Positions 17,361-25,439 of a DNA stretch of 64,000 nucleotides are shown piece after piece. Origin of the DNA: AC-37 sp036389835 (GTDB lineage: Bacteria > Actinomycetota > Thermoleophilia > Solirubrobacterales > Thermoleophilaceae); contig DASVWC010000010.1 in assembly GCA_036389835.1 (NCBI GenBank), forward strand, positions 47,773 through 111,772, read 5' to 3'. How positions within the stretch are numbered: the stretch's first letter is position 1; every line of letters starts with the position of its first letter. The notes under the pieces were generated by a model that was not told the DNA's origin, ran no database searches, and saw only the letters and a program-made list of their open reading frames with translations. The position numbers and the translations under genes were made by a program.

Positions 17361-18878
17361 CCGGCCGAGCGCCGCGCGGTCGAGCTTGCCGCGCGGGGTG
17401 AGGGGCAGCGCCTCGACCAGCAGAAACCGATCCGGGACCATCCAGCGCGGCAGGACGTAGGCCGAATGGCGGCGAAGGTCCGCCAGCGCCCCCTGTCCGG
17501 CGGCATCGCTCGCGACCACGCACGCGACCAGGGACGGCTCCCCCGCGGCATCGCGCACGACCGCGACCGCCGCTCCCCGAACGAGGCGGTGCCTGGACAG
17601 CGCCATCTCCACCTCACGCGGCTCGATTCGGAAGCCCCGCACCTTGATCTGCTCGTCGGCACGGCCGGCGAAGTCGAGCTCACCGTCCGGGAGCACGCGC
17701 GCCAGGTCGCCCGTCCGGTAGGCGCGGAGCAAATTGCCTCCGATCTCGATCGTCCGGAAGCGTTCGGCGGTCAGTTCGGGCCGATTGAGGTATCCCGCCG
17801 CGACACCGGCGCCGGCGACCCACATCTCCCCCACCTCGCCCGGCTCTACCCGGCGGCCGGCGGGATCGAGGACGTCCACGCTCAGGTGCGGAAGCGGGCG
17901 GCCGATGGGTGCGACGGCCAGACCCTCCATGTCGCCGCGCGCGAGCGGCTTCCGAGTCACGTGCACCGTCGCCTCGGTGATCCCGTACATGTTGACCACG
18001 GCCGGCGGGGCCGCGCCGCACGCGTCGACGAAGCGGGCCACGTCCGCCAGATCGACGCTCTCACCGCCGAAGATCAGGTGGCGCACCGGCAGATCCGGCC
18101 GCCCGTCCTCCTCCCAAGCCTCACGCAGATGGCGGAAGGCCGAGGGCACCTGGTTGAGCACCGTGACCCGCTCGCGCCGAACCAGCTCGAGAAAGTCCGA
18201 CGGGACCTGCGCCACCTCGAGCGGCACGGAGACCGCGGTTCCCCCCGTGAGGAGCGCGCCCCACAGCTCCCACACCGAGAAGTCAAAGCTCGACGCGTGG
18301 AACAGCGCCCAGCGATCGACGGAAGCGAAGTCGAACAGGGGGAGCGTGGAGCCGAGCAGGGCAAGGACGTTTCGGTGCGTGACCACGACGCCCTTGGGGT
18401 GGCCGGTTGAGCCGCTCGTGTACATCACGTACGCGGGATCGCCGGCTGCTGGCTCGTCCGTCGCCGCCCGGGCCGACTCTGCGCCGGCGGCAGGATCGAC
18501 GGGCTCGGTCGCGTCGAGCCCGGCCCGCACGATCCGGTCAGGCGAACCGACGACGAGCCGCACGTCCGCGTCGCCGACCATCAGGCGCAGCCGCTCGGCC
18601 GGGTACCCGGGATCGAGCGGGACGTAGGCGGCGCCGGCTTTCAGGGTCGCCAGGACGGCGACGACGAGATCCGCCGAACGTGGCAGGAGCAACCCCACCC
18701 GCGCGCCGCGTCCCGCGCCGCGGCGGGCCAGCTCCGCCGCAAGTCCGTCCGAGGCCGAGTCGAGCTCCGCGTACGTGACGGTGCGCTCCCCGTCGCGGAC
18801 GGCGACCGCCTCTGGCGACTGCGCCGCACGGTGCCGGAACGCGTGCGCGAGTGACGGCACCGGCTTGGCCACCCCCAT
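17259..18878 (-). CDS. Stand-alone NRPS adenylation protein, threonine-type code
   Basis: The 539-residue protein is one complete adenylation domain with no carrier or condensation part. Motifs: TSGSTGHPKG at 154-163, FDFSVWELW with Asp199, Phe200 and Trp203, MYGITEATVH, YRTGD and PRGKLDR. The ten code residues read by eye are D-F-W-N-I-G-M-V-H-K, exactly the published threonine code. It would activate L-threonine and load a carrier in trans, perhaps the discrete carrier at 7992. It is transcribed against the synthetases, with a TAGCCT -10-like element 6 nt before its ATG. The last 102 bp overlap the opposite gene's end. Confidence 0.9.
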   Translation of the reverse strand: MGVAKPVPSLAHAFRHRAAQSPEAVAVRDGERTVTYAELDSASDGLAAELARRGAGRGARVGLLLPRSADLVVAVLATLKAGAAYVPLDPGYPAERLRLMVGDADVRLVVGSPDRIVRAGLDATEPVDPAAGAESARAATDEPAAGDPAYVMYTSGSTGHPKGVVVTHRNVLALLGSTLPLFDFASVDRWALFHASSFDFSVWELWGALLTGGTAVSVPLEVAQVPSDFLELVRRERVTVLNQVPSAFRHLREAWEEDGRPDLPVRHLIFGGESVDLADVARFVDACGAAPPAVVNMYGITEATVHVTRKPLARGDMEGLAVAPIGRPLPHLSVDVLDPAGRRVEPGEVGEMWVAGAGVAAGYLNRPELTAERFRTIEIGGNLLRAYRTGDLARVLPDGELDFAGRADEQIKVRGFRIEPREVEMALSRHRLVRGAAVAVVRDAAGEPSLVACVVASDAAGQGALADLRRHSAYVLPRWMVPDRFLLVEALPLTPRGKLDRAALGRLAGGDAPGRTRTGAASDRLDRERDAVRGGDAID

Positions 18879-18910
18879 CTGCCTAGGCTACTTGCCAGGC
18901 GGGAATCTCC
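18879..18910. promoter_or_regulatory. Compact divergent promoter
   Basis: Only 32 bp separate two divergent start codons. TAGCCT on the minus strand (18890-18885) lies 6 nt before the ATG of the adenylation gene, consistent with a leaderless transcript. On the plus strand TAGGCT (18884-18889) overlaps it and is followed by GGCGGGAA and the GTG at 18911. Both genes may share one overlapping -10 region. Confidence 0.4.
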
Positions 18911-19729
18911 GTGCGCGACACAGTGGTCCTCATAACCGGCGCGGGCCGCGGAATCGGCCGCGCGACCGCGACGGCGTTCGCCGACGCCGGGGCCGATCTG
19001 GCCCTGGCCGACGTCTGCGCGCCCATCGAGGGCGTCGGCTATCCGCTCGCGACGGCCGAGCAACTCGAGCGGACGGCCGCGCGCTGCCGCGCGGCGGGCG
19101 CGCGCGTGATGGCGGCAACCGTCGACGTGCGCCGCCAGGCGGACATCGACAGCGCCGTCGCTCGCTGCCGCGACGAGCTCGGCCCGATCGGCGTCCTCGT
19201 GAACAACGCGGGCCTCGTCGGCCCTTCCGGCGAAGCGGCGCACGAGCTGAGCGAGGCGGCCTGGTCGACGGTGCTCGACGTCGACCTCAGCGGAGCGTGG
19301 CGGTGCGCCAAGGCGGTCGTGCCCGACATGATCCGCCGCGGCGGTGGAGCGATCGTGAACGTGAGCTCGACCGCGGGGCTCGTGGCGTTCCCGTCGTTCG
19401 CGAACTACGTCGCGGCGAAGCACGGGCTCATCGGCCTCACACGTGCGCTGGCGCTCGACTACGCCCCATACGGGATCCGCGTGAACGCCGTGTGTCCCAC
19501 CTCAGTGCGCGACGAGGACGAGCTCGACTCGGCGATGCTCGCGGCGGTAGCCGGCCGGCTCGGCCTCGAGCCGGGCGAGTACGAGGAGGTCGCGCTCCCT
19601 CAGCACCCACTCGGCGAGCTGGTCGAGGCGCGCGACGTGGCCGACGCGATCGTCTGGCTCGCCTCCGACGCAGCGAGTCGGGTGACCGGGACCTCGCTTC
19701 CGGTCGACGCGGGCTTCACCGCCCGCTAG
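18911..19729 (+). CDS. Mycofactocin-type SDR oxidoreductase
   Basis: The 272-residue short-chain dehydrogenase has TGAGRGIG at 9-16, NNAG at 98-101, Ser152/153, and Tyr166 with Lys170 (YVAAK). After the second beta strand it carries the insertion DVCAPIEGVGYPLATAEQL (35-52), the mark of the SDR subfamily that holds NAD tightly and hands electrons to mycofactocin. It would therefore oxidise an alcohol or reduce a ketone with a bound, non-exchanging nicotinamide. No mycofactocin biosynthesis gene lies in the window. A role in tailoring the synthetase product or a lysine-derived intermediate is inferred from position only. Confidence 0.85.
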   Translation: MRDTVVLITGAGRGIGRATATAFADAGADLALADVCAPIEGVGYPLATAEQLERTAARCRAAGARVMAATVDVRRQADIDSAVARCRDELGPIGVLVNNAGLVGPSGEAAHELSEAAWSTVLDVDLSGAWRCAKAVVPDMIRRGGGAIVNVSSTAGLVAFPSFANYVAAKHGLIGLTRALALDYAPYGIRVNAVCPTSVRDEDELDSAMLAAVAGRLGLEPGEYEEVALPQHPLGELVEARDVADAIVWLASDAASRVTGTSLPVDAGFTAR

Positions 19730-20352
19730 TCCGCCGCCTGGTCGCTCTCGGCCGCCAACTGGATGCCCGAGAACGAAGCCGCGCTCGCCGCCGGGGGCGG
19801 ACGCTCGACCTGGGGCCGGCTGTCGCCCTCGAAGAGGTGCATGCAGGCGCCCACGCCCTCAACCGTCACAGGGATCCGCGCGGCATTCGACTCCCAGGTC
19901 GCGCGGTCGAGGCGATAGCGATCACTCACCACGCGTCGACCGCGCACGACGTTCGCCTGGACCCCGTCGGAGGCGAACCCGAACCTACGGATGACACCCT
20001 GAGAGCGCACGTTCGATCGCTGAACGACCGAGAGCGCGAACTCCGCCCGGAGCCCGTCGAACGCGAGCGCGAGCATGGCGGCCCGCGCATGGGTCCCTAT
20101 CCCTTGCCCCTGGAACTGGCGGCCGAGCCATGAGGTCAACTGGACCTCGCGCAGCTGGCTGAAGGCGCGCGCTCCGATGCTCTGGGAGCCCACGACGAGG
20201 CCATCGTGGACGACGACCATGTAGAGCGTCCAGTCGTCCGGAGTCCAGGTGGCCGCGGCGCTCCAGTGCCGCTGGAGGACGCGCCGGGCAACCGTGTCGG
20301 GATCGCCGTCGGTCCACTCGGAGAAGAAGGGCATCTCGGCCGGATCGTGCAC
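19726..20352 (-). CDS. GNAT acetyltransferase
   Basis: The GNAT fold is recognised from the acetyl-CoA motif LGRQFQGQGIGTHARAAML and the following strand ALSVVQRSNVRSQGVIRRFGF. From GTG 20352 the product is 208 residues, but homology-like sequence continues upstream in frame (WPLPQLRATTHRVELRWPSQEDLDEL) to 20460, where the only initiator-like codon is ATT, 6 nt after a GAGGGGTG tract. So either an ATT start is used, or an ATG was lost and a shortened protein is made from 20352. Its stop overlaps the SDR gene's stop by 4 bp. Substrate unknown. Confidence 0.75.
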   Translation of the reverse strand: MHDPAEMPFFSEWTDGDPDTVARRVLQRHWSAAATWTPDDWTLYMVVVHDGLVVGSQSIGARAFSQLREVQLTSWLGRQFQGQGIGTHARAAMLALAFDGLRAEFALSVVQRSNVRSQGVIRRFGFASDGVQANVVRGRRVVSDRYRLDRATWESNAARIPVTVEGVGACMHLFEGDSRPQVERPPPAASAASFSGIQLAAESDQAAD

Positions 20353-20665
20353 CCCTTCGGCCGCTCGGGTGGCGAGCTCGTCGAGGTCTTCCTGCGACGG
20401 CCAACGCAGCTCGACACGGTGGGTCGTGGCCCTCAGTTGGGGTAGCGGCCAGTTGCGAATGGGCGATCACCCCTCGGGGGGGCGCACTTGAAAATGCGGT
20501 CGATGGGGGACACGAAAAATTGGTCAGATGTGAGCAGCTGCGGCGTGCACGATTCCTGTAGTATCGCCGCAATTCGAGCCGCTGCCCGGGGGAGTTGCGG
20601 AGGGGATAGGGCGGCCAGTCATCAGATCTTCGCCCGTCGCCAGGTGGGCGAGAAAGTGAGCCGAG

Positions 20666-21829
20666 ATGGCATCGCCAAGCAAGCGAACGAAGTCCTCGAC
20701 TCCGTCGGCCCGCAAGCCAGCAAGCCGAAGCTCGAGGTCGGCGGTGTCCTCTGCGGCACCCCTGACGCCGGAGGAGCTCGTTCTGCGGGAGAACGTCGTG
20801 GCCGAGGCGGCCGTCCCGAGCGAGGTCTCCGAGCAGTTCCGCCGGCGTGAGCTCTACTTCTCGGCTCCGTCGCGCCCCGCGCTCGACGCCAAGCGGCTCG
20901 TCCAGCGCGTCGACTCACCGGGCGGCGACCAGGTGTGGGTGGTCAACGGCTCGGAGCAGACGATCCAGGGGATCCGCGGGCAGCGGGCCCGGCTCGCGAG
21001 CAGGCCCGCGAAGCGCAGGCGCAGCCAGGCGGTCGCCACCTCCCGGCCCGCGTGGGTCGAGCAGCTCTACCACCCGAAGCTCTCGGTCGGGCGCGACTTC
21101 CCCGTGATGAACCGTGCGTCCGGGATCGCAGTCGACGTGCTCGCGGCCGGTGCCGCGCTGGACGCGCGGCGCGTCTACTACCCAGGGGGCTACCCGTGGC
21201 ACTGCATCGGGATGGTGTTCACCTGGGACGACGCCTCGCTGACCGGCTACAGCGCGCGCGCGTCCGGCGTGCTGGTCGGGAACAGCACGGTGCTCACCGC
21301 CGGCCACATGGTCCCCTGGGAGTCCGACAACTGGAAGATGCTCTTCGTTCCCGGCTACTACGACGGGCAGTCGGCGCTGGGCCCGGGCGCGGCATCCTGG
21401 ATCACCGAGGCGCACTGCTGGAACACGAATAACGTCACGAGCCAGGACACCGCCGTGCTGCGGCTGCACACGCCACTCGGCACCACGCTCGGGCACCTGG
21501 GCGTGAAGGTCTACGACAGCAGCCTCCAGGACCGTGGGTACTGGACCCTGGCCGGCTACGCAACAACCGTCGCCGGTGGCGCGCGACCGTCCTTCCAGGC
21601 CGGGATCTCCATCACCGGGCAGCACACGGACGGGGACTCGATCGAGCTCGAGCACAGCGGCCACGCCGCGTCGGGCGACTCGGGCGGCCCCCTGTTCGGG
21701 TTCTGGGACGACGGCGCCCACATCGTGGGGACGACCAGCGGCACCGAGAGCGGTGGCGGCACGCAGATCGCGGCCGGTGGGCGGGCCCTCGTCGACCTGG
21801 TGAGCTGGGCCGAGTCGAACTGGAAGTAA
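20666..21829 (+). CDS. Trypsin-like serine protease without signal peptide
   Basis: The 387-residue protein has a chymotrypsin-fold (V8-like) domain with a full triad: His214 in VLTAGHM, Asp261 in QDTAVLRL and Ser339 in SGDSGGP. The first 120 residues are a Ser/Lys/Arg-rich, probably disordered region (MASPSKRTKSSTPSARKP) with no hydrophobic stretch, so no signal peptide is apparent, unusual for this fold. It opens the tightly spaced operon that runs to kamE, with 23 bp to the cupin gene. The 205 bp upstream contain no gene I can support; a TAGTAT hexamer near 20559 is a possible -10. Role in the cluster unknown. Confidence 0.85.
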   Translation: MASPSKRTKSSTPSARKPASRSSRSAVSSAAPLTPEELVLRENVVAEAAVPSEVSEQFRRRELYFSAPSRPALDAKRLVQRVDSPGGDQVWVVNGSEQTIQGIRGQRARLASRPAKRRRSQAVATSRPAWVEQLYHPKLSVGRDFPVMNRASGIAVDVLAAGAALDARRVYYPGGYPWHCIGMVFTWDDASLTGYSARASGVLVGNSTVLTAGHMVPWESDNWKMLFVPGYYDGQSALGPGAASWITEAHCWNTNNVTSQDTAVLRLHTPLGTTLGHLGVKVYDSSLQDRGYWTLAGYATTVAGGARPSFQAGISITGQHTDGDSIELEHSGHAASGDSGGPLFGFWDDGAHIVGTTSGTESGGGTQIAAGGRALVDLVSWAESNWK

Positions 21830-21852
21830 CGCAGCCGCCCGCGCGAGTTCGG

Positions 21853-22269
21853 ATGGCTACCGAGGCGAGACCTGGCGTGCGCGCCGCGGTGATCGCGGAC
21901 GTTCCCGTCATGGCGGCCATGGAAGGCCACCACTCCGCGGTCCCCTTCCTGCTGACTCGCGGGATGTTCGGGGGCGTCCCGGTGGAAATCGCGGGCGGTG
22001 AGCTCAGCGACAAGGTGGGCAAGCCGGTCGCCGATCTGCATTCGCACCCCTGTCCCGAGGTGTACCTGCTGATCTCGCCAGAGCCCGGCGACGCGGCGAT
22101 CGAGGTGGAGGTCGAGGGCGAGCGCTTCGATCTCGAATCGCCGGCGGTCGCCTACATCCCCGCCAACGCGCTGCACCGCTTCGTGACCCGGCGGGCGAAA
22201 CCCGGCAGCTTCTGCCTGGGGGTCCTACTGGACCCCGCCGGAGACGCCGCCGCCGGCCGTGACCGCTGA
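21853..22269 (+). CDS. Single-domain cupin
   Basis: The 138-residue product has a cupin metal site: DLHSHPCPEVYLLI provides the H-x-H and Glu ligands of motif 1, and AYIPANALHRFV the His of motif 2. These residues suggest a bound Fe or Mn and possibly dioxygenase, isomerase or binding activity. It follows the protease by 23 bp and overlaps the next gene by 11 bp, so it belongs to the same operon. Its placement directly before two dioxygenase-like proteins suggests an oxidative or metal-handling job in the pathway, but nothing in the sequence fixes the substrate. Confidence 0.8.
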   Translation: MATEARPGVRAAVIADVPVMAAMEGHHSAVPFLLTRGMFGGVPVEIAGGELSDKVGKPVADLHSHPCPEVYLLISPEPGDAAIEVEVEGERFDLESPAVAYIPANALHRFVTRRAKPGSFCLGVLLDPAGDAAAGRDR

Positions 22270-23575
22270 GCTCGCGCAGGCGGTTCCGCCGAGCCGGCCC
22301 GCCGGACGGACCGCGAGCGCGGTGCTGCTCTGGCATGCGGAGGCACAAGCGGGACGCCGCGCGGGCGCCTTCGACCCGGACTCATGGTGTGCGCGCTTCC
22401 CGGACGCGGCGGTGCTCGCCGACTACCACAGGCGCGGCAAGCAGTTCGTCCCACCGGCCACGCTCGACCTCCTCGACCGAGTGCAGCCGGACCTACCGCC
22501 GGCCGGCGCGGGAGACGCCGCGACGGTCCTGGCCGCGTTCTTCGATATGGCGCTGGACAAGCGCCGGGGCCGGTTCGACTATCACTCCTACATCGGGACC
22601 GAGCTCGTGGGGCGCGGGCGGACGGGCGATCCACGGGGGTTCGAGCACGTCCTCGAGAGACAGACCAGCGCGGTGCTGCTCTACCTGGCCGACCTGCTCG
22701 GATTCGAGGCGAGGACCTTCCTCGGCGAGGAGGTGCGCTTCGGCGAGCGCGTCCCGCGGCCCGCGCTCGTCGCCAGGAGGCTGCGCCACACGCTCGAAGC
22801 GATGTCCCACTTCGGCGCGGAGCTTCCGCCGACGCTCGGGGCTGGCGTGCGTGCCTGCCTCGCTCGGCATCGGATCGACGCCCAAACGCTCCGCGCGCTG
22901 AGCGACTTCGCCGCGGAGCGCCGCGCAGCGACGGACGCGCGTTCCCGAAGGCTCTGTGACCTGACGATGCTGCCCGTCTCGGCGGTACACGACGAGTACG
23001 TGTTCCTCCGTGTGCTTCAGCTCTTCGAGATGGTGTTCGAGATCCTCGTCACCGGGATGAGATCTTGCGTCGACCACGCCGCCGGCGCTCCCGACCGCAT
23101 CCCGGCCTTCATGCTTCAGATGGCGGACCTGCTGCGACGGTCGATCGGGTTCTTCCGCATCCTGCACACGATGCCGTCGGAGAACTTCGCGGCCTTCCGG
23201 GTGCACACCGAGGGTGCGAGCGCCATCCAGTCGGAGCGCTTCAAGTACTTCGAGCTCCTCACGGCTCACCCGCCTCGGGCGCGGGTCGATTCGCCGGCGT
23301 ACACCTCCGTACCCCGGCTCGCGACGCGCTACCGCGACGGGCTGCGCAACCTCGAGGACGCGCTCCGCGGGCGCGAGATCTCGGACTCGTCCCGCGCGGC
23401 GATGACGGCGCTCGACCGCGAATACGCGCGATGGAAGCGCATCCACTACGCGACCGCGCTGAAGATGATCGGGGACCGCTCGGGCACGGGCGGGACACCC
23501 GGGATCCCGTATCTCGCGGCGGCGGTCGACGCGCGGCTCTTTCCGTTCCTGGACGCGAGCGGGGCGCGGAGCTAG
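22259..23575 (+). CDS. Tryptophan 2,3-dioxygenase-like heme protein
   Basis: The 438-residue protein resembles the tryptophan 2,3-dioxygenase superfamily. The segment LLRRSIGFFRILHTMPSENFAAFRVHTEGASAIQS matches the conserved long helix and substrate loop, and near the C-terminus WKRIHYATALKMIGD followed by SGTGGTPGIPYL matches the heme-ligand helix and the GTGGSSG loop; His396 is the expected axial heme ligand. It is longer and more divergent than true tryptophan dioxygenases, so it may act on another aromatic substrate or in another way, as seen for related tailoring enzymes in natural-product clusters. Start GTG 22259 overlaps the cupin stop. It is followed by a second, shorter relative. 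Confidence 0.72.
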   Translation: MTAELAQAVPPSRPAGRTASAVLLWHAEAQAGRRAGAFDPDSWCARFPDAAVLADYHRRGKQFVPPATLDLLDRVQPDLPPAGAGDAATVLAAFFDMALDKRRGRFDYHSYIGTELVGRGRTGDPRGFEHVLERQTSAVLLYLADLLGFEARTFLGEEVRFGERVPRPALVARRLRHTLEAMSHFGAELPPTLGAGVRACLARHRIDAQTLRALSDFAAERRAATDARSRRLCDLTMLPVSAVHDEYVFLRVLQLFEMVFEILVTGMRSCVDHAAGAPDRIPAFMLQMADLLRRSIGFFRILHTMPSENFAAFRVHTEGASAIQSERFKYFELLTAHPPRARVDSPAYTSVPRLATRYRDGLRNLEDALRGREISDSSRAAMTALDREYARWKRIHYATALKMIGDRSGTGGTPGIPYLAAAVDARLFPFLDASGARS

Positions 23576-23577
23576 CG

Positions 23578-24417
23578 ATGGACTTCGACCGTCGCGCGCT
23601 CAACCCCGGCGAGCCGGACCGGGCGCTCCTCTACGTATACGACCGCGGGACCAACTACGAGCGCGACACGCGTGTGACGGAGGCGCTCGAGGTCCTGATC
23701 CCAGAGCACGAGCTCGTCGATCCCGACCAGCGCCTGTTCCAGACCGTGCACCTCGTGACGGAATACTTCTGGTACGGAATCCACTTCGAGCTGCGGCGTG
23801 TGGTGGACGCCCTGGACGGGGACGACTACGCGCTCGCCGATGACCTCCTCGATCGGGCGGCGATGATGGCCGACGGGCCACTGCTCGGCCTCAGGCTGCT
23901 GCTCCGCTGCCTGCCCCAGTACAGCCTGCTCCGGATGCGCGAGCACTTTCCGCCGGACACGAGCGGCTTCGACTCACCCGGCGGCGCGAACATGCGACGA
24001 ATCGCGGGGCCGGTGTGGAGGAGCTTCGAGGCCGCGCTCGACCGCCACGGCATGAGCTTGGAGCGGCTGTCGCTGACGCGCATGGAGGCCTCGGGAGGCG
24101 GCGCGCGACTCAATCACGCTGTCGCGCTGCTGGCAAAGGTGCACGACGGCCTCCACCGTCTCGACGTCCAGATCACGACCTGGCGCCAACTCCATTTGAA
24201 GCTCGCGCGGACGCAGCTCGGAAGTGCGGCGGCCGCAGACGGGACCACGTCGCGGCCGGAGCCGGTGAGCCTGCGTGGGCGGCCGGTCTCGGACCTCGAG
24301 CGAATCGCCGACAAGCCGTTCTTTCCTGCGCTGTGGGAGGTTCCCGGCCTCATCTTCGACGTGATGGCAGGCGGCGGGGCCGCCGAGCCCGGCCGGGACC
24401 GGCCGGCCAACCCGTGA
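23578..24417 (+). CDS. Second TDO-like protein, lacking the GTGG loop
   Basis: The 279-residue product starts at ATG 23578, two bases after the previous stop. HLVTEYFWYGIHFELRRVVDAL resembles the first helix of tryptophan dioxygenases, and GLRLLLRCLPQYSLLRMREHFPPD the central helix. Near the C-terminus, HDGLHRLDVQITTWRQLHLK sits where the heme-ligand helix is expected, but no GTGG loop follows. It may be a degenerate partner of the preceding protein, for example in a hetero-oligomer, or an active enzyme with an altered site. Weak similarity makes the family call tentative; the tandem arrangement supports it. A GTGA overlap couples it to the methyltransferase gene. Confidence 0.6.
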   Translation: MDFDRRALNPGEPDRALLYVYDRGTNYERDTRVTEALEVLIPEHELVDPDQRLFQTVHLVTEYFWYGIHFELRRVVDALDGDDYALADDLLDRAAMMADGPLLGLRLLLRCLPQYSLLRMREHFPPDTSGFDSPGGANMRRIAGPVWRSFEAALDRHGMSLERLSLTRMEASGGGARLNHAVALLAKVHDGLHRLDVQITTWRQLHLKLARTQLGSAAAADGTTSRPEPVSLRGRPVSDLERIADKPFFPALWEVPGLIFDVMAGGGAAEPGRDRPANP

Positions 24418-25439
24418 CCCTGGCGGATCCCCACTACCCGGCCGCACGAGCCGCGGGCGGCGAGCTGACGCCCGCCGATCTCTTCAACGGGTTCGTCGGT
24501 GCCAGCGTCGTGTACGCGCTGAACGAGATCGGGCTCTTCGACAAGCTTGCGGGCGAGGCGCCGACCAGAGCCGACGCCCTCGCCGCCGAGCTCGACGTCG
24601 CACCCGCCCGGCTCGCCGCGCTCGTGCGGGCGGCGAGCGCGCTCGGCTACGTCGAGGAGGGTGTCGACGGCCTGACCCTGACCGAGGCAGGCGAGTGCCT
24701 TATGCCCCTCCGAGGCTACTTCACCTGGCTCGTGGGCGGCTACGGCGAGCTCCTGCGCGAGCTGCCGGGCCTCGCGGACGGCTCACGCCGCTTCGGGGCG
24801 GACGTAGACCGCGACGAGGCGAGGGTGGCGGAGGGCGCGGGCGCGAACGACCGCGCGTTCATGGCCCCGCTTCTCGCGGACGCCCTCGACCGGCTGTCGT
24901 TCACCTCATTCGCCGACGTCGGCTGCGGCGCGGGTGGGCGGCTCATCGACGTGTGCCGCCGCTACCCCGGCGTCGCGGGGGTGGGAATCGACGTAAGCCC
25001 GGACGCCTGCGCGCTCGCGCGGGCCAACGTTGCGCGCGCGGGACTCGGCGACCGCATCACGATCCTGTGCGCGGACATCGAGACTGTCCGCGCGGACGAC
25101 GATCTCGCGAGCATCGATCTCGTGGGGAGCTTCTTCATGCTCCACGACCTGATGCAGGAGCGAGCCGCGGGCTCAGACGTGTTCGAGCGGCTCGGCCGCG
25201 CGTTCCCGAATGCACGCTACTACGTTCTTGCGGACACCATGCGCATGACGACGTTCGCGGGGACGCAGCCACCGATCTTCTCGCTCGGCTACGAGCTCGT
25301 CCACGCGTTCATGGGCGTCGAGCTGTTCCCGCGCTCCGAGTACGAGGAGCTGTTCCGGCGCTCGGGCCTCGAGGTCGAGAGGCGTGCTGCGTTCGGCACG
25401 CCGAACTCATGGCTATACGTGCTGGCCAGGACGACCTGA
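24414..25439 (+). CDS. SAM-dependent methyltransferase (O-methyltransferase type)
   Basis: The 341-residue protein has an N-terminal winged-helix dimerisation part (ADLFNGFVGASVVYALNEIGLFDKL, then DVAPARLAALVRAASALGY) and a Rossmann methyltransferase domain with the SAM loop FADVGCGAGG near residues 164-173. This two-part build is typical of small-molecule O-methyltransferases from natural-product pathways. The GTG at 24414 is fixed by its GTGA overlap with the previous stop. The 3' end overlaps the dehydrogenase gene by 31 bp. The acceptor is unknown; a hydroxyl introduced by the dioxygenase-like proteins would be a reasonable guess. Confidence 0.85.
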   Translation: MTLADPHYPAARAAGGELTPADLFNGFVGASVVYALNEIGLFDKLAGEAPTRADALAAELDVAPARLAALVRAASALGYVEEGVDGLTLTEAGECLMPLRGYFTWLVGGYGELLRELPGLADGSRRFGADVDRDEARVAEGAGANDRAFMAPLLADALDRLSFTSFADVGCGAGGRLIDVCRRYPGVAGVGIDVSPDACALARANVARAGLGDRITILCADIETVRADDDLASIDLVGSFFMLHDLMQERAAGSDVFERLGRAFPNARYYVLADTMRMTTFAGTQPPIFSLGYELVHAFMGVELFPRSEYEELFRRSGLEVERRAAFGTPNSWLYVLARTT

